64,000 nt of DNA from Pseudomonas putida (GCF_030159595.1 NZ_BSKJ01000003.1:372001-436000); one strand, 5' to 3'; shown: positions 1 to 9,136, numbered from the stretch's first letter. Notes: generated by a model not told the origin, from the letters alone. Numbers and translations: made by a program.

Positions 1-1164
1 CTCGACGCCCTGATCCAGGGTGTGGACCGCGAGGTGCACCAGGCCCAGTCTGCCGAGGCCGCATTGTCGCTGCTGCTGGAGCACGAGTTTGCCTTGGCCA
101 TTCTCGATGTGCAGATGCCAGGCATGAACGGTTTCGAGCTGGCCGAGCTGATGCGCGGCACGGAAAAGACCCGTAATATCCCCATCGTTTTCGTCACCGC
201 TGCCGGGCGCGAGATGAACTATGCCTTCAAGGGCTACGAAAGCGGCGCAGTGGACTTTCTGCACAAACCGCTCGACACCTTGGCGGTGAAGAGCAAGGTG
301 TCGGTGTTCGTCGACCTGTACCGCCAGCGCAAGGTACTCGACCGCCAGTTGCAGGCACTGGAGCGCAGCCGTCAGGAGCAGGAGCAACTGCTGGCCCAGT
401 TGCAGACGGCGCGGGGCGAGCTGGAGCATGCCGTGCGCATGCGTGATGATTTCATGTCGATCGTCTCCCACGAGGTGCGCACGCCGCTCAATGGGCTGAT
501 CCTGGAAACCCAGTTGCGCAAGATGCACTTGGCGCGTGGCAACCTCGCTGCATTCAGCGGCGATAAGTTGCAGGCCATGGTCGAGCGCGACGAGCGGCAG
601 ATCAACAGCCTGATTCGCCTGGTCGAAGACATGCTCGATGTGTCGCGTATCCGTACCGGCAAGTTGTCGCTGCGGCCCAAGGCCTTTGACCTGAGTCAGC
701 TGGTACATGGCCTGGTGGAGAATTTCGCTGCACAGGCGACGGCGCTGGATACGCATATCGAATTGCAACCCTGCGAGCCGCTGCCGGGAGAGTGGGACGA
801 GTTTCGTATTGAACAAGTGGTGGCCAATTTGCTGTCTAATGCTTTGCGTTATGGTGAGCGCAAGCCGGTGAAGGTGCGTGTGTTCGAGCAGGATGGCCTG
901 GCGTGCGTGCAGGTGCAGGACCAGGGCATCGGTATTGGCAGGGCCAACCAGCAACGCATTTTTCAGCAGTTCGAGCGGCTCGCCACTCAGCAAGCCAGCG
1001 GCGGGCTTGGGCTGGGGTTATATATCTCGGAGCAGATCGTGCAGGCCCATGGCGGGCGTTTACGGGTTGAAAGTGAAGAGGGCAAAGGCGCCACCTTCAC
1101 CTTGCAGCTGCCGCGGGCTACATTCGAACAACAAAACGACCAGGCGCGGGCAACCTCTGCGTGA
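1..1164 (+). CDS. Response regulator-histidine kinase hybrid (5' end outside window)
   Basis: The reading frame is open from base 1, so the true start lies upstream; a GTG at 22 is internal. The visible protein begins inside a receiver domain (phospho-acceptor Asp in LDVQMPGMNG, conserved Lys in FLHKPLD), passes through a coiled linker rich in Arg, Gln and Glu, then a HisKA domain (SHEVRTPLNG, phosphorylated His) and an HATPase domain (N box NLLSNALRYG, G boxes GIGIG and GLGLGLYI). There is no membrane segment in the visible part, so it is probably cytosolic or membrane-recruited by partners upstream. The next gene is a single-domain receiver 44 bp downstream, a likely phosphotransfer partner. 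The signal sensed cannot be read from this portion. Confidence 0.9.
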   Translation, partial: LDALIQGVDREVHQAQSAEAALSLLLEHEFALAILDVQMPGMNGFELAELMRGTEKTRNIPIVFVTAAGREMNYAFKGYESGAVDFLHKPLDTLAVKSKVSVFVDLYRQRKVLDRQLQALERSRQEQEQLLAQLQTARGELEHAVRMRDDFMSIVSHEVRTPLNGLILETQLRKMHLARGNLAAFSGDKLQAMVERDERQINSLIRLVEDMLDVSRIRTGKLSLRPKAFDLSQLVHGLVENFAAQATALDTHIELQPCEPLPGEWDEFRIEQVVANLLSNALRYGERKPVKVRVFEQDGLACVQVQDQGIGIGRANQQRIFQQFERLATQQASGGLGLGLYISEQIVQAHGGRLRVESEEGKGATFTLQLPRATFEQQNDQARATSA

Positions 1165-1208
1165 GCCTGGGGTCTGATGGCCAACTGTAAGTATTTCAAG
1201 GCGTTAAC

Positions 1209-1586
1209 ATGAGTGAAGATGCACAAGATGTGGTTCTCGTCGTCGAGGATGAGCCGGCGATTCGCATGATCTTGCGTGACTACCTGGCGGGTGAGGGGTA
1301 CCACGTGCTGGTGGCAGAGGACGGCGAGCAGGCGTTCGCGATCCTGGCCAGCAAGCCGCACCTGGACTTGATGGTGACGGACTTCCGCTTGCCGGGGGGG
1401 ATCTCCGGGGTGGAGATTGCCGAGCCTGCGGTGAAGTTGCGGCCGGACCTGAAGGTGATCTTCATCAGTGGCTACCCGGCTGAAATTCTCGAATCGGGCA
1501 GCCCGATCACCCGCAAGGCACCGATCCTGGCCAAGCCGTTTGACCTGGATACCTTGCATGAGCAGATCCAGGCACTCCTGCGTTGA
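1209..1586 (+). CDS. Single-domain response regulator (CheY-like)
   Basis: A 125-residue stand-alone receiver domain: acidic pocket VVEDEP near residue 13, phospho-acceptor Asp in TDFRLPGG, Ser in FISGYP and the conserved Lys in LAKPFD. There is no output domain, so it acts by protein-protein contact or as a phosphate shuttle. It follows the hybrid kinase by 44 bp and is probably co-transcribed; AAGG lies upstream of the ATG. Receivers with the FISGYP type switch region commonly sit beside hybrid kinases in Pseudomonas. Its specific target is unknown. Confidence 0.9.
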   Translation: MSEDAQDVVLVVEDEPAIRMILRDYLAGEGYHVLVAEDGEQAFAILASKPHLDLMVTDFRLPGGISGVEIAEPAVKLRPDLKVIFISGYPAEILESGSPITRKAPILAKPFDLDTLHEQIQALLR

Positions 1587-1648
1587 GGTCTGCAGGTAAA
1601 GCGCTATTCCTGTGGGAGCGGCTCAAACCGGTCCCATAAGGGCCGTGC

Positions 1649-2230
1649 CTACCGTAGGGTTCTTTCGATCCCGCCTACCAGCATGCTTTCCATCAACCCC
1701 AACCCTTGTTCCTCGGGAAGCGCCTTCAACATCCCCGGCAACTGGTTCAGCAGCGTCGCCACCACATGCGCCGTCGCCACCAGCGCTTCCCCTTGCAGCT
1801 TCGCCTGCGGCGCAATCAGTCTCAACAACCCCGCCTCATAACGCGAACGCAACAAAGCCAGGCGCGCCCGCTGCTCGTCGCTCAGGCAGCACAAGTCCCG
1901 CTCGGCCAGCCGGAACTGCATCGGCCGCTCGGCATGCAGCTGCCAGTGCGCCGCAATCAGGCAGCTCAAGACCGACGCCCCGCGGGCCATGGCCCGACGG
2001 CCCTGGTCCAGGGTGGCCTGCAGTTCCTCGTACAATTCCTCGATCAGGTCGTACAGCAGGTCCTGTTTGCTGGGGAAGTGATGGTATAGCGAGCCTGCGG
2101 TCAGCCCCACATGGGCCGCCAGTTCGCGCATGCTGACTTGGCCAAAGCCCTTTTCGGCAAACAGCGCCATGGCCTGGTCACGTCGCTCTTCAAAGCTGGC
2201 ACAGCGCATTGCAGCATTGACCGCGGGCAT
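1649..2230 (-). CDS. TetR family transcriptional regulator
   Basis: A 193-residue protein with an N-terminal TetR helix-turn-helix (about residues 15-60, recognition part VGLTAGSLYHHFPSK) and a helical ligand-binding C-terminus. It is the last gene of a minus-strand operon behind a thiolase and a 3-hydroxyacyl-CoA dehydrogenase, 12 bp after the latter's stop. This placement suggests that it senses an acyl-CoA or fatty-acid-type ligand and controls the operon; that is inference from position. The ligand-binding half gives no recognisable subfamily. Confidence 0.9.
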   Translation of the reverse strand: MPAVNAAMRCASFEERRDQAMALFAEKGFGQVSMRELAAHVGLTAGSLYHHFPSKQDLLYDLIEELYEELQATLDQGRRAMARGASVLSCLIAAHWQLHAERPMQFRLAERDLCCLSDEQRARLALLRSRYEAGLLRLIAPQAKLQGEALVATAHVVATLLNQLPGMLKALPEEQGLGLMESMLVGGIERTLR

Positions 2231-2242
2231 GGCACTCGCTCC

Positions 2243-3091
2243 TCAATAGGTGAAGAAGCCGCGGCCGCTCTTGCGCCCCAGCCAACCGGCCGCGACCATT
2301 TCTTTGAGCAGCGGGGCAGGGCGGTACTTGCTGTCGTTGAAGCCTTCATGGAAGGCCTCCATGATCGCCAGCAGCGTGTCCAGGCCAATCAGGTCGGCCA
2401 AGGCCAGCGGGCCGATGGGTTGATTGCAGCCCAGGCGCATGCCGGTGTCGATGTCCTCGGCACTGGCCAGGCCTTCCTGGCGCACGAAGATGGCTTCGTT
2501 GATCATCGGCACCAGGATGCGGTTCACCACGAAGCCCGGGCGGTTGCCGGCGGTGATGGGGGTCTTGCCGACCTTTTCGGTCACCACCAGAGCCTGGGCG
2601 TAGGTGCTGTCGCTGGTCTGCAGGCCGCGAATGATCTCCACCAGCGCCATCATCGGTACCGGATTGAAGAAGTGCACGCCAATGAAACGTTCGGGGTGTT
2701 CGATGCTGGCGGCCAACTGGGTGACCGACAGCGACGAGGTGTTGGTGGCGATCAGGCAGTCTGTGGCGACGTTGGCGGCCACTTGCTGCAGGATGCGCTG
2801 CTTGAGCTGCAGGTTCTCGGTGGCGGCCTCGATCACCAGCTGTGCGTCGTTGAGCTGGGTGTAGTCGGTACTGGTGCGAATGCGGGTCTTGGCGGCTGCC
2901 GCCTTGTCCGCCTCCAGGGTGCCCTTGCTCACCTGGCGCTCGAGGTTCTTGCTCAAGGTGGCCACGCCACGTTCCAGCGCCGCGTCGGAAACATCCACCA
3001 ACAGCACCTGGTAGCCAGCCACGGCGCACACCTGGGCAATGCCGTTGCCCATGGTGCCGGCGCCGATCACGGCGATTTGTTCAATGCTCAT
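2243..3091 (-). CDS. hbd: 3-hydroxybutyryl-CoA dehydrogenase
   Basis: The 282 residues match the usual length of single-function 3-hydroxyacyl-CoA dehydrogenases. The NAD-binding Rossmann motif GAGTMGNGIAQ is at residues 10-20, the catalytic His lies in the family motif GVHFFNPVP, and the C-terminal helical dimerisation domain ends with GRKSGRGFFTY. It oxidises (S)-3-hydroxyacyl-CoA to the 3-ketoacyl-CoA with NAD+, in the cytosol. It lies 13 bp after the thiolase gene, which would cleave its product; together they form the last two steps of short-chain beta-oxidation. The natural substrate chain length cannot be judged from sequence. Confidence 0.93.
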   Translation of the reverse strand: MSIEQIAVIGAGTMGNGIAQVCAVAGYQVLLVDVSDAALERGVATLSKNLERQVSKGTLEADKAAAAKTRIRTSTDYTQLNDAQLVIEAATENLQLKQRILQQVAANVATDCLIATNTSSLSVTQLAASIEHPERFIGVHFFNPVPMMALVEIIRGLQTSDSTYAQALVVTEKVGKTPITAGNRPGFVVNRILVPMINEAIFVRQEGLASAEDIDTGMRLGCNQPIGPLALADLIGLDTLLAIMEAFHEGFNDSKYRPAPLLKEMVAAGWLGRKSGRGFFTY

Positions 3092-3104
3092 GTGTCCGTC
3101 TCCC

Positions 3105-4289
3105 TCAGACGCGCTCGAAGACTAAGGCGATGCCTTGGCCGCCACCGATGCACATGGTGGCCAGGGCATAGCGGCCCTGAATGCGCTGCAGTTCATGGAT
3201 GGCTTTGGTGGCGATGATCGCGCCCGTGGCGCCCACTGGGTGGCCCAGGGAAATGCCCGAGCCGTTGGGGTTGACCTTTTCCGGATCGAAACCCAGCTCG
3301 CGGGCCACGGCGCAGGCTTGGGCGGCGAAGGCTTCGTTGGACTCGATCACATCCAGGTCCTGTACCTTCAGGCCAGTCTTTTCCAGCACTTTGCGGGTGG
3401 CCGGGATCGGGCCCAGGCCCATCAGCTCGGGTTCGACGCCGGCATGGGCGTAACCCACAAGGCGTGCCAACGGCTTCAGGCCCAGACGGCGGACTGCATC
3501 ACCTGTGGCCAGCACCAGGCCGGCGGCACCATCGTTGATGCCGCTGGCGTTGCCGGCGGTGACGGTGCCGTCCTTCTTGAAGACCGGTTTCATGCCGGCC
3601 AGTTGCTCGGCGGTCACTTCGCCACGCACATGCTCGTCGACGCTGAACTGCACGCTGCCTTTACGCGTTTTCAGTTCCAGCGGCACGATCTGGCTATCGA
3701 AGCGGCCTTCGGCGATGGCGCGGGCGGCGCGGCGCTGGCTGGTCAGGGCCAGTTCGTCCTGCATTTCGCGTGTGATGCCATGTTTGGCCGAGACGTTTTC
3801 GGCGGTGATGCCCATGTGGAAGTGCTGGAACGGGTCCTGCAGCACGCCAACGGTGTAGTCGATGCCTTGCAGGTCACCCATGCGTGCGCCCCAGCGTGCT
3901 TGCGGTAGCAGGTACGGGCCACGGCTCATGGATTCGGCGCCCGCTGCGACGGCCACGTCGGTGTCCCCCAGCAGCAGGCCCTGGGCCGCCGAAACGATGG
4001 CCTGCAGGCCCGAGCCGCACAGGCGGTTGACGTTGAAGGCCGGGGTTTCCTTGGGAATGCCGGCGTTCATGGCCGCCACCCGGGCCAGGTAGGCATCGCG
4101 CGGTTCGGTCGGGATCACCGTGCCCATCACCAGATGGCCGACGTGTTCGGCGGCCAGGCCCGAACGCTCGATGGCGACGCGGGTAATGGTGCTGGCCAGG
4201 TCGGCCAGCGGCAGGTCCTTGAGGGAGCCGCCAAAGCCACCAATGGCTGAACGGACGGCACTGACGACGTAGATTTCTGCGTTGCTCAT
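3105..4289 (-). CDS. bktB: Acetyl-CoA acetyltransferase / beta-ketothiolase
   Basis: A 394-residue thiolase starting at MSNAEIYVVSAVRSAIG; the open frame runs further upstream, but this ATG has a GGAG ribosome site and fits family length. Active-site features are the nucleophilic Cys in NRLCGSGLQAI (about residue 90), the His in GHPVGATGA and the second Cys in MCIGGGQG near the C-terminus. It performs thiolytic cleavage of 3-ketoacyl-CoA or the reverse condensation. It is first in an operon with the dehydrogenase and the TetR gene, and is divergent from an AraC regulator 168 bp away that is a candidate activator. The symbol follows the P. putida paralogue in this gene order and is less certain than the function. 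Confidence 0.92.
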   Translation of the reverse strand: MSNAEIYVVSAVRSAIGGFGGSLKDLPLADLASTITRVAIERSGLAAEHVGHLVMGTVIPTEPRDAYLARVAAMNAGIPKETPAFNVNRLCGSGLQAIVSAAQGLLLGDTDVAVAAGAESMSRGPYLLPQARWGARMGDLQGIDYTVGVLQDPFQHFHMGITAENVSAKHGITREMQDELALTSQRRAARAIAEGRFDSQIVPLELKTRKGSVQFSVDEHVRGEVTAEQLAGMKPVFKKDGTVTAGNASGINDGAAGLVLATGDAVRRLGLKPLARLVGYAHAGVEPELMGLGPIPATRKVLEKTGLKVQDLDVIESNEAFAAQACAVARELGFDPEKVNPNGSGISLGHPVGATGAIIATKAIHELQRIQGRYALATMCIGGGQGIALVFERV

Positions 4290-4457
4290 AGGGGCTCCGA
4301 TTGCGAAGGCATGGCGGGAACGGGCCAGGCTCTGCGAGAATGGCCGGCGGTCCCGAAGTGGGATCGAGTCTAGGCAAAGGCTCTGTTGCAGCCTATGCCG
4401 GAACTGTTCAAACAACCTGGCACTTTTTGCCACTCAGCATAGACAGCGAAAACCGCC

Positions 4458-5504
4458 ATGCGCGATAGCGATTCGGTCGCCGTGTACTTCCTCAATGCCA
4501 TGCTGCATGCCCTGCGCGACTGCCCTGCCGAGCGCGATGCGCAGTTGCGCGCCGTGGGCATCGACCCGCAACTGCTTGATCAGCCCCAGGCGCGGGTGCC
4601 GGCCAAGGCGTTCGCACAGCTGTGGCTGGCGCTGATCCAGCGCCTGGACGATGAATTCTTCCGCCTCGACAGCCATGGCATGCCGCTGGGCAGTTTTGCC
4701 CTGATTTGCCGGGGCCTGATTCTTGAGCCCAACCTGGAAAAGGCCTTGCGCCAGTGCATGGGCGGCTTCGGCCTGTTCCTGCGCGACCTGCGCGGCAGCC
4801 TGACGGTGCGTGGTGGGCGGGCGTTGATCAGCGTGCAGTCGAACATTGCCGACCCGCTGACTCGGGTGTATGCCGAGGAAACCTACCTGGTGCTGATGAT
4901 CGGCATGCTGTGCTGGCTGGCCGGGCGGCGGATTGCCATCGACCGCACCGAGCTGGCGGAGTGGCGCCCGGCTCAGGAGGACGACCTGCTGCTGTGGGGG
5001 CCAGACTTGCGCCTGGGCAGTGGGCGTACCGAAGTGGAATTCGATAGCGCCTACTTGCGCCTGCCTGTGGTGCAGGACCTGGCGGCTTTGAAGACTTTCT
5101 TGCGCAGTGCGCCACAAGGGCTGGTGATTCGCTTCCGCAACCAGAACGGGCTGGTGGCCGAGGTGTACCGGCATTTGCGCGCGCGATGCTACGGTCAGTG
5201 GCCGACATTGGCGGCGCTGGCGCAGCAGCAGGGGGTCAGTGCCAGTACCTTCCGCCGGCAGCTGGAGCGAGAGGGGCGCTCGTATCAGCAGATCAAGGAT
5301 GAGGTGCGCCGGGCGATGGCCTTCGAGCGGTTGCGCGAAGGTGAGTTGAGCATTGCCGAAATTGCCGAGCAGGCGGGGTTTCAGGAGCCCAGTGCGTTCC
5401 ACCGGGCGTTCAAGAAATGGACCGGGCAGAGCCCCGGCAGCTATCGATCAATGATCAGGCCGGCACCATCGCAAACCCGACACCAAAACGGTTCCAGGCA
5501 TTGA
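4458..5504 (+). CDS. AraC family transcriptional regulator
   Basis: A 348-residue regulator with an N-terminal arabinose-binding-like ligand domain (residues about 15-200) and a C-terminal AraC/XylS double helix-turn-helix (about 235-335; second helix motif IAEIAEQAGFQEPSAFHRAFK). It is transcribed away from the thiolase operon and so is a candidate regulator of it. Its last 50 bp overlap the 3' end of the convergent AhpD-like gene. The tail after the HTH (MIRPAPSQTRHQNGSRH) is encoded by antisense of that gene, so the C-terminus may be a late extension. Confidence 0.9.
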   Translation: MRDSDSVAVYFLNAMLHALRDCPAERDAQLRAVGIDPQLLDQPQARVPAKAFAQLWLALIQRLDDEFFRLDSHGMPLGSFALICRGLILEPNLEKALRQCMGGFGLFLRDLRGSLTVRGGRALISVQSNIADPLTRVYAEETYLVLMIGMLCWLAGRRIAIDRTELAEWRPAQEDDLLLWGPDLRLGSGRTEVEFDSAYLRLPVVQDLAALKTFLRSAPQGLVIRFRNQNGLVAEVYRHLRARCYGQWPTLAALAQQQGVSASTFRRQLEREGRSYQQIKDEVRRAMAFERLREGELSIAEIAEQAGFQEPSAFHRAFKKWTGQSPGSYRSMIRPAPSQTRHQNGSRH

Positions 5505-5892
5505 TGGTGGCAATTGCCAAGGTCAGGTTGGCGACTTCGGCTGGCTCGAAGTATCCCTGCAAGGCTTCATAGTCATCCTGCGGCGCCCCACGCTCTGGCA
5601 AGCGGGTCAGGCTCTCGACCCAGGCCAGCGCCGCACGTTCACGCGGGGTGAAGTAAGCGGTTTCGCGCCACACGCTCAAGGTCTGCAAGCGTGCCTCGGT
5701 CTCACCGGCCTTGCGCGCATCATTGGCGTGCAAGTTGACGCAGTAGGCGCAGCCGTTGATCTGCGAAGCCCGCAGGCGCACCAGCTCCAGCAGGGAGCTC
5801 TCCAGGCCGCTCTTGACCAGGGCCTGTTCCAGGCCGACCATGGCTTTGTAGGCTTCCGGGGCGTGCTTGGCCCATTCGATACGGTTGTGCAT
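5455..5892 (-). CDS. Carboxymuconolactone decarboxylase / AhpD-like protein
   Basis: A 145-residue protein from MHNRIEWAKHAPEAYKAM. It carries the AhpD signature CAYCVNLHANDA: a redox-active CxxC pair followed by a His, with an upstream acidic proton relay. Members act as thiol peroxidase-like antioxidant proteins or are of unknown use. The upstream in-frame extension (43 codons) is rejected because it is proline-rich, unconserved in character and lacks a ribosome site. The 3' end overlaps the AraC gene by 50 bp in convergent orientation. Confidence 0.88.
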   Translation of the reverse strand: MHNRIEWAKHAPEAYKAMVGLEQALVKSGLESSLLELVRLRASQINGCAYCVNLHANDARKAGETEARLQTLSVWRETAYFTPRERAALAWVESLTRLPERGAPQDDYEALQGYFEPAEVANLTLAIATINAWNRFGVGFAMVPA

Positions 5893-6093
5893 GACTGTCT
5901 CCAAAGGGGGTGGGGGGGGAATGGCTCTACTGTAGCGCTGCCCTTTGGCCTCCCCGATAGCCAATTGCACACATAAGCGGGAGGCCAATCGTCCATTCAG
6001 GTGGCCACTGACAAGCATCCAATCTCTTCATTTCTGCCAGGCCCGCCAAGCCGGGATAATGGCCAGGTCTTGCTACCCGAGAACCGATGCACA

Positions 6094-7290
6094 ATGAGAG
6101 CTGCTTTGAACCTGTTGCTGGTGATTCTGCTGGCGCTGAACCTACGGCCGATCCTGACCAGTATCGGCCCGCTACTCGAACCCATGCGCGCCAGCACCGG
6201 CCTGGGCTACCAGCAGGCAGCCCTGCTGACGGCGTTGCCGGTACTGTGCATGGGCCTGGTGCCGTTGCTGCAGCCGTGGCTGCGGCGCTGGATCAGCGAG
6301 CATGGCGGCATGCTTGGTGGCCTGGCTGCAATTGCCCTGGCCTGCCTGTGGCGCCTGCAACTGGACAGCGCCTGGGCGTTGATTGCCAGTGCGGTGGTCG
6401 CCGGCTTGGGCGTGGCGGTGGTGCAGGGCATGATGCCCGGCCTGGTCAACCGCTGGTTCCCCGGGCGTCTGGCCGGGGCGATGGGCCTGTATTCGGCGGC
6501 GTTGATGAGTGGCGGTGGCATGGCGGCGGTGCTTGGCCCGCATATCAGCGGCCACTTCGGCCACTGGCAGGTCGGCCTGGGCCTGTGGGCGGTTCCGGCG
6601 CTGCTGGCGTTGCTGGCCTGGGCCGTACTGCGGCCTCGGCAGGGGGCACCAAAGCTGGCCGGCGCCACTGGCGGGCACTGGTTCAGCACGCGCCGGGCGT
6701 GGTTGCTGGCGTTGTACTTCGGCCTGATCAACGGCGGCTACACCAGCATGGTGGCCTGGCTGCCGGCGTACCACATCGAGCACGGCGGCAGTGCGCAGGG
6801 TGGCGCGGACCTGGTTGGCCTGATGACGGTCTTCCAGGTGGCCGGCGCACTGGGGTTGCCGCTGTTGCTGCGGCGTTGGGCTGACCGCCGTCCAGGCCTG
6901 TGGTTGGCACTGGCGGTCCAGCTGGCCGGTTTCCTCGGCCTGTTGCTGGCACCCACGCTGGCTTCCGGGCTGTGGGTCGCGATGATCGGTTTCGGCCTGG
7001 GCGCCTGCTTCAGCCAGAGCCTGACGCTGACCCTGGAACACCTGAAGACGCCCGCCGAGGCCGGCAGCCTGGCGGCGTTCGTGCAGGGCATCGGTTTCAT
7101 CATCACCGGTATCGTGCCGTATATCACCGGTTGGTTGCGTGACGTGAGTGGCGACTTCCAGGCGTCGTGGACGCTGCTCACCGTGACCGTACTGGGCATG
7201 CTGCTGGTGACCAGCTGCTTCCATCCGCGTGGCTATGCTGCGGCCATCGCGCGCCCGGTCGCGCCAGGCAAGGCCGCGCCGGTCAGCTGA
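6094..7290 (+). CDS. CynX/NimT family MFS transporter
   Basis: A 398-residue polytopic membrane protein with about twelve hydrophobic segments. The N-terminus MRAALNLLLVILLALNLRP is characteristic of the CynX/NimT (cyanate/2-nitroimidazole) branch of the major facilitator superfamily. The open frame begins at 6001, but the extra 31 codons are hydrophilic and lie before the conserved start. Its 3' end overlaps the convergent MocR gene by 8 bp. Substrates in this family are poorly known; export or uptake of a small anion or amino-acid-like compound is possible. It stands alone with no catabolic partner. Confidence 0.88.
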   Translation: MRAALNLLLVILLALNLRPILTSIGPLLEPMRASTGLGYQQAALLTALPVLCMGLVPLLQPWLRRWISEHGGMLGGLAAIALACLWRLQLDSAWALIASAVVAGLGVAVVQGMMPGLVNRWFPGRLAGAMGLYSAALMSGGGMAAVLGPHISGHFGHWQVGLGLWAVPALLALLAWAVLRPRQGAPKLAGATGGHWFSTRRAWLLALYFGLINGGYTSMVAWLPAYHIEHGGSAQGGADLVGLMTVFQVAGALGLPLLLRRWADRRPGLWLALAVQLAGFLGLLLAPTLASGLWVAMIGFGLGACFSQSLTLTLEHLKTPAEAGSLAAFVQGIGFIITGIVPYITGWLRDVSGDFQASWTLLTVTVLGMLLVTSCFHPRGYAAAIARPVAPGKAAPVS

Positions 7291-8716
7291 GGCGCTGCAG
7301 GGTATCGCGTACCCGGTCCAGTGCCGGGTCGATGTCCAGCAGTTCGATGGCGCCGAAGCCCAGTAACAGCCCCGGGCGTACCGGCGCTTCGCTGAAGAAC
7401 GGCGCCAGCGAATACAGGCCGACTTCCACCTTGCGTGCGAGGTTGGCCAGCAACTCGACATCGACTCCGGGCTTGGCCAGTGCACTGAGGTGAAAGCCCG
7501 CACTGGCGGGGATGGCGTTGAGCCACGGCGACAGGTCACCGCCCAGGCGCGTCAGGATGCGTTCGCGCCGGGCGCTATAGACTTCGTGGCAACGGCGGAT
7601 GTGCTTGTTCAGGTGGCCCTCGCCCAAAAAACGCGCCAGCGCCCACTGCAGCAACGTCGGGCTGTGCCAGTCACTGAGGTGCTTGGCCACGCAGGCGGCC
7701 TGCAGTACGGCAGGTGGCAGCACGGCATAGCCCAGGCGCAACTCGGGGAGCAGTGTTTTGGAAAAGGTCCCCACATAGGCCACCAGGCCATGCCGGTCAA
7801 GGCGCTGCAGTGCATCCGAGGCCGGGCCGTGGTAGCGGAACTCGCAGTCGTAATCGTCTTCGATGATCAGTGCACCCAGTTCGGCGGCCCGTGCCAGCAG
7901 CGCGTGTCGGCGTGGCTCGCTCATCGGCATGCCCAGCGGAAACTGGTGCGAGGGTGTTACATAGATCAGCCGGGTGCCATCGGCGATCTGCTCCACGCAC
8001 AGGCCTTCGTCATCCACCTGTACGGACTGCAGGCGCGCGCCCAGGGCCAGGAACAGTTGCCGTGCCGGCGGGTAGCCGGGGTCTTCCATGGCCACCTGGC
8101 AACCTGGCTCGACCAGTACCCGGGCGATCAGGTCAAGCGCTTGCTGGGCACCGTTGCATACCAGCAGGTCGGTCGCACTGCAGTGCACGCCACGGGCGTA
8201 GGCGATGTGGTGGGCAATGGCCTCGCGCAACTCCGGCAGACCCTGGGCCGTGAACTGCCGCTCGGGATGGCGCTGGCTGCGGCGCAAGGCGTAGTTCAGG
8301 CAGCTGCGCCACTGGTCGAACGGGAACTGCGCCTTGCTCGACGCACCACCGACGAAGTCATAGCGCGATGGCGCTTGTAACTGGCGCTGGCCGAGCACGG
8401 TGGCGCGCTGCTGCCAGCGTTCAAGGGACGCCGCGCCGGCGAGGGGGATGATGGCTGATTCATTGCTGCGCAGTGGTTGGCGCGGCGCGATGAAGGTGCC
8501 ACGGCCGACCACACCGCTGAGCAGGTTGTCGTAGGTCAGCCGCGAATAGGCCTCGGCTACGGTCTTGCGCGATACGCCCAGTTGCTCGGCCAGCAGGCGG
8601 GTTGGCGGCAGCTGCGTGCCGGCGGCGAGGTGGCCACTGTCAATACCGGCGCGCAGTTGCTGGTAAAGCTGATCGGCCAGGCCTTTGCGGCCTTCCAGGC
8701 GAATGTGCAGTTCCAT
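7283..8716 (-). CDS. MocR/PdxR-type GntR regulator with aminotransferase domain
   Basis: The 477 residues have two parts: an N-terminal GntR winged helix (about residues 10-80, PPTRLLAEQLGVSRKTVAEAY) and a class I aminotransferase-like domain (about 110-470) with the PLP Lys in GTFSKTLLPELRLGY. MocR proteins bind PLP, often as an aldimine with an amino compound, and activate or repress adjacent genes. Its only close neighbour is the convergent CynX-type transporter; its target is therefore not evident. Length and domain order are typical of the family. Confidence 0.92.
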   Translation of the reverse strand: MELHIRLEGRKGLADQLYQQLRAGIDSGHLAAGTQLPPTRLLAEQLGVSRKTVAEAYSRLTYDNLLSGVVGRGTFIAPRQPLRSNESAIIPLAGAASLERWQQRATVLGQRQLQAPSRYDFVGGASSKAQFPFDQWRSCLNYALRRSQRHPERQFTAQGLPELREAIAHHIAYARGVHCSATDLLVCNGAQQALDLIARVLVEPGCQVAMEDPGYPPARQLFLALGARLQSVQVDDEGLCVEQIADGTRLIYVTPSHQFPLGMPMSEPRRHALLARAAELGALIIEDDYDCEFRYHGPASDALQRLDRHGLVAYVGTFSKTLLPELRLGYAVLPPAVLQAACVAKHLSDWHSPTLLQWALARFLGEGHLNKHIRRCHEVYSARRERILTRLGGDLSPWLNAIPASAGFHLSALAKPGVDVELLANLARKVEVGLYSLAPFFSEAPVRPGLLLGFGAIELLDIDPALDRVRDTLQRLS

Positions 8717-8772
8717 GGGGCGGTCCGGAGCGGGGGAGTGCTCAGGATAGCGGATTGGACAGGGGAGGGCAT

Positions 8773-8789
8773 GGGCTGCAAAGCAGCCC
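8773..8789 (-). terminator. Hairpin downstream of the small hypothetical gene
   Basis: A 7-bp GC-rich stem (GGGCTGC / GCAGCCC) with an AAA loop just after the stop at 8798. There is no clear T-run, but identical GGGCTGC hairpins occur after genes elsewhere here (58488-58504). It probably ends the 8798-9136 transcript. Confidence 0.5.
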
Positions 8790-8797
8790 CAGACAGC

Positions 8798-9136
8798 TCA
8801 GAACCGGGCAGTGCTCACGGTGATATAGCCCTTGTCCGCCACCGCGATGCGTATCACGGTCTCGTCCGATGGCGCCTTGCGGTTGCGCTTGATACGCACG
8901 CCATCCACTGCGGCAGCTTTCAGGTGTTCGGTGATGGCCCGCCCGCTCGGGTCGAAAAACACCTCGCTGGCCAGCAACTCGATACGTTCGATCAGTTGCC
9001 GGGAATGTTCGTCGGTGGCGCAGAAGAACATCACCCCTGACAGGTGGGGGTCTTCATCGGGGTTGCTGATGTCATGGGTCAGCATTTCGCGCAGGCTGCT
9101 GCGCAGTTCGGCAATGGAGCGGGCGTACAGGTGCAT
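8798..9136 (-). CDS. Hypothetical protein
   Basis: A 112-residue soluble protein that I do not recognise. The ATG at 9136 is preceded by a strong AGAGGAGG ribosome site, so this start is preferred to the longer frame from 9271. There is no signal peptide or membrane segment. It begins MHLYARSIAELRSSLREML, has a central acidic stretch and a basic segment (GVRIKRNRKAPS), and ends in ADKGYITVSTARF. It is flanked by glcB upstream on the same strand and the MocR gene downstream. The strong ribosome site and hairpin after the stop support a real gene. Confidence 0.7.
   Translation of the reverse strand: MHLYARSIAELRSSLREMLTHDISNPDEDPHLSGVMFFCATDEHSRQLIERIELLASEVFFDPSGRAITEHLKAAAVDGVRIKRNRKAPSDETVIRIAVADKGYITVSTARF

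Noticed and set aside
1609..1622. REP-like fragment CCTGTGGGAGCGG after the response regulator
   Set aside because: Only a truncated arm is present, so it is not listed as a repeat element.
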